Shown here: positions 63,090 through 64,000 of the stretch, piece after piece
Numbering within the stretch: the stretch's first letter is position 1
Layout of the letters: each line of letters opens with the position of its first letter
Origin: CAYSCZ01 sp964429655
GTDB lineage: Bacteria; Bacteroidota; Bacteroidia; Cytophagales; Cyclobacteriaceae
Direction of reading: 5' to 3'
Assembly: GCA_964429655.1 (NCBI GenBank)
Contig: CAYSCZ010000003.1
Span: forward strand, 1 to 64,000
Length of the DNA stretch: 64,000 nucleotides
Made by a program: the position numbers and the translations under genes
Notes under the pieces: generated by a model
Databases searched by the model: none
Told to the model about the DNA's origin: nothing
What the model saw: the letters and a program-made list of their open reading frames with translations, nothing else

Positions 63090-63761
63090 ATGACTTTCTT
63101 TAATCATTTTATTCAATTAATATTTCCTGAGGTTTGTCTTAATTGTGGTAGAAAATTAACTACTGACGAAGTATATGTATGCCTTCATTGTAAAGAAAAC
63201 TTACCAAAGATAAAGCGACCCCTATCCCCTGACCTCAAAGAAAGATTAGCATATATTCCAAAGCTAAAGCATGCCATCGGTTTTCTTTCATTTATTTCGA
63301 AAGGTATTACTCAAAAACTAATTCACAATATAAAATACAATAACAGGCCCAAATTGGCTGAATTATTAGGCTATTGGTTTGGAGAGGAAATATTAGCTTA
63401 CAGAAACGACTTTGACTACATAATTCCAGTTCCGTTGCATAAAAGTAAGCTCACAAAGCGAGGATATAATCAAAGTGAACATATAGCAAATGGACTTTCA
63501 ATGAAATTAGAAATAGAAGTGAAAAAATCCTCTGTTGAAAAAGTCATCAACACCAGCACTCAAACTAAAATTCAAAAGCTAGACAGGTTTCAAAATGTAA
63601 AGAATAGCTTTGTGATAGGCGATCAAAAAGGGCTAGCCGGAAAAAATATATTGATTGTTGATGATGTTATTACTACCGGCGCAACCATAGAATCCCTGGT
63701 TAATGCTATTGGTGTGGATCAAATAAAATCCGTAAGTGTTGCTTGTATTGCGTATAAATAA
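63090..63761 (+). CDS. ComF family phosphoribosyltransferase-like protein
   Basis: A 223-residue protein with an N-terminal zinc finger (CLNCGRKLTTDEVYVCLHCK) and a type I phosphoribosyltransferase domain. VPLHKSKLTKRGYNQSEHIA is the ComF signature, and the PRPP loop is ILIVDDVITTGATIESLV. ComF proteins take part in DNA uptake or its by-product metabolism in naturally competent bacteria. It is followed at once by a strong terminator. Confidence 0.92.
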   Translation: MTFFNHFIQLIFPEVCLNCGRKLTTDEVYVCLHCKENLPKIKRPLSPDLKERLAYIPKLKHAIGFLSFISKGITQKLIHNIKYNNRPKLAELLGYWFGEEILAYRNDFDYIIPVPLHKSKLTKRGYNQSEHIANGLSMKLEIEVKKSSVEKVINTSTQTKIQKLDRFQNVKNSFVIGDQKGLAGKNILIVDDVITTGATIESLVNAIGVDQIKSVSVACIAYK

Positions 63762-63786
63762 AAAAGCTCCAAGAATGGAGCTTTTT
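63761..63786. terminator. Strong bidirectional terminator between comF and gldJ
   Basis: A perfect 10-bp stem (AAAAAGCTCC with GGAGCTTTTT) and a six-base loop (AAGAAT), with T runs on both strands. It lies at the comF stop and 26 bases beyond the gldJ stop, so it serves both convergent genes. Confidence 0.85.
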
Positions 63787-63811
63787 TATTTGGAAAAAGA
63801 ATTTTAAAAAT

Positions 63812-64000
63812 TTAGTAATTAGTACCGGCTCTAATCATTGCACACCTAAAACCTATTGTCGCCGTGGCAGAGTCTTCTCCTAAAAACCTTCTGGTACCAG
63901 GAGACAACCAATAAGCATTATCTTTCCATGACCCCCCTTTGTATACCCTTGACCTGTCATTAATAAGTGAATTGAAATTTTCCCAATCATAACCGGATTC
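63812..64000 (-). CDS. gldJ: GldJ-like gliding/type IX secretion lipoprotein, C-terminal end only
   Basis: A minus-strand frame enters from the right edge and ends at the TAA at 63812-63814, giving the last 62 residues. It reads RVYKGGSWKDNAYWLSPGTR, then RFLGEDSATATIGFRCAMIR. RVYKGGSW...GFRCAM is the end of the formylglycine-generating-enzyme-like (sulfatase-modifying factor) domain as found in GldJ and GldK. The short tail after GFRCAM fits GldJ better. GldJ is a lipoprotein needed for gliding and stable GldK. The 5' part lies outside the window. Confidence 0.8.
   Translation of the reverse strand, partial: ESGYDWENFNSLINDRSRVYKGGSWKDNAYWLSPGTRRFLGEDSATATIGFRCAMIRAGTNY

Noticed and set aside
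1..64000. CRISPR array, prophage, insertion sequence, tRNA or rRNA
   Set aside because: No spaced short repeats, transposase, integrase, phage or RNA-gene signature was seen on either strand.

Overview
The window is AT-rich chromosomal DNA from a member of the Bacteroidota, most likely a gliding or free-living Cytophagales-type bacterium. The signs are a PorZ homologue and the C-terminal end of a GldJ homologue (type IX secretion and gliding), a UpxY-type NusG paralogue leading a polysaccharide operon, DUF6089 barrel proteins beside uppS-bamA-ompH, few clear Shine-Dalgarno sites, and several TAnnTTTG-like -7 boxes. I saw no rRNA, tRNA, CRISPR array, insertion sequence or phage gene. Two 100-base runs of N (52719-52818 and 59327-59426) are assembly gaps inside repeats of one giant gene.

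Layout. (1) 1-7515, minus strand: a compact exopolysaccharide operon. In transcription order it holds a winged-helix/nucleotidyltransferase-like regulator, a UpxY-type antiterminator, gmd and fcl (GDP-fucose), a Wza-like outer-membrane lipoprotein, a Wzc-like tyrosine autokinase with a ten-tyrosine tail, and an ABC-2 export permease cut by the window edge. (2) 7876-14973: housekeeping genes (metK, an RsmI-like methylase, a DUF2905 protein, two alpha/beta hydrolases, pdxJ, yqeY, cvpA, a CBS protein, nadK). (3) 15038-21315, plus strand: the envelope-assembly block (two DUF6089-type barrels, uppS, bamA, two ompH/skp). (4) 21316-25429, minus strand: chrA, recO, porZ. (5) 25590-32098: one unknown acidic protein, then the elongasome operon mreB-mreC-mreD-mrdA-rodA on the minus strand. 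(6) 32170-40371, minus strand: purH, purN, a UbiA prenyltransferase, a DUF2520 protein, and cytochrome c maturation genes (ccmB, ccmC, ccmD-like, ccmE, ccmF).

(7) 40464-48670, plus strand: a nucleotide-sugar block (UDP-glucuronate epimerase-like, rfbA, rfbC, UDP-glucuronate decarboxylase, nucleotide-sugar dehydrogenase), followed by the complete PAPS-making set cysC-cysD-cysN and the PAP phosphatase cysQ. The likely role is supply of acidic, deoxy and possibly sulfated sugars for surface polysaccharide. (8) 48881-51473, minus strand: two unrecognised proteins, one a membrane protein with a zinc ribbon. (9) 51701-62715: one giant secreted protein of about 3,690 residues, alternating Ig-like and lamin-tail domains and still carrying recent internal tandem duplications. 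(10) 62726-64000: a small conserved protein, comF, a strong terminator, and the C-terminal end of gldJ.

The most striking parts are the giant repeat protein with exact 771-bp tandem duplications and assembly gaps inside repeats, the CxxxY-type CcmE in a cluster without CcmH, the PAPS module attached to sugar-nucleotide genes, and the regulator/antiterminator pair with nearby palindromes ahead of the polysaccharide operon. I found no clearly new defence or mobile system.
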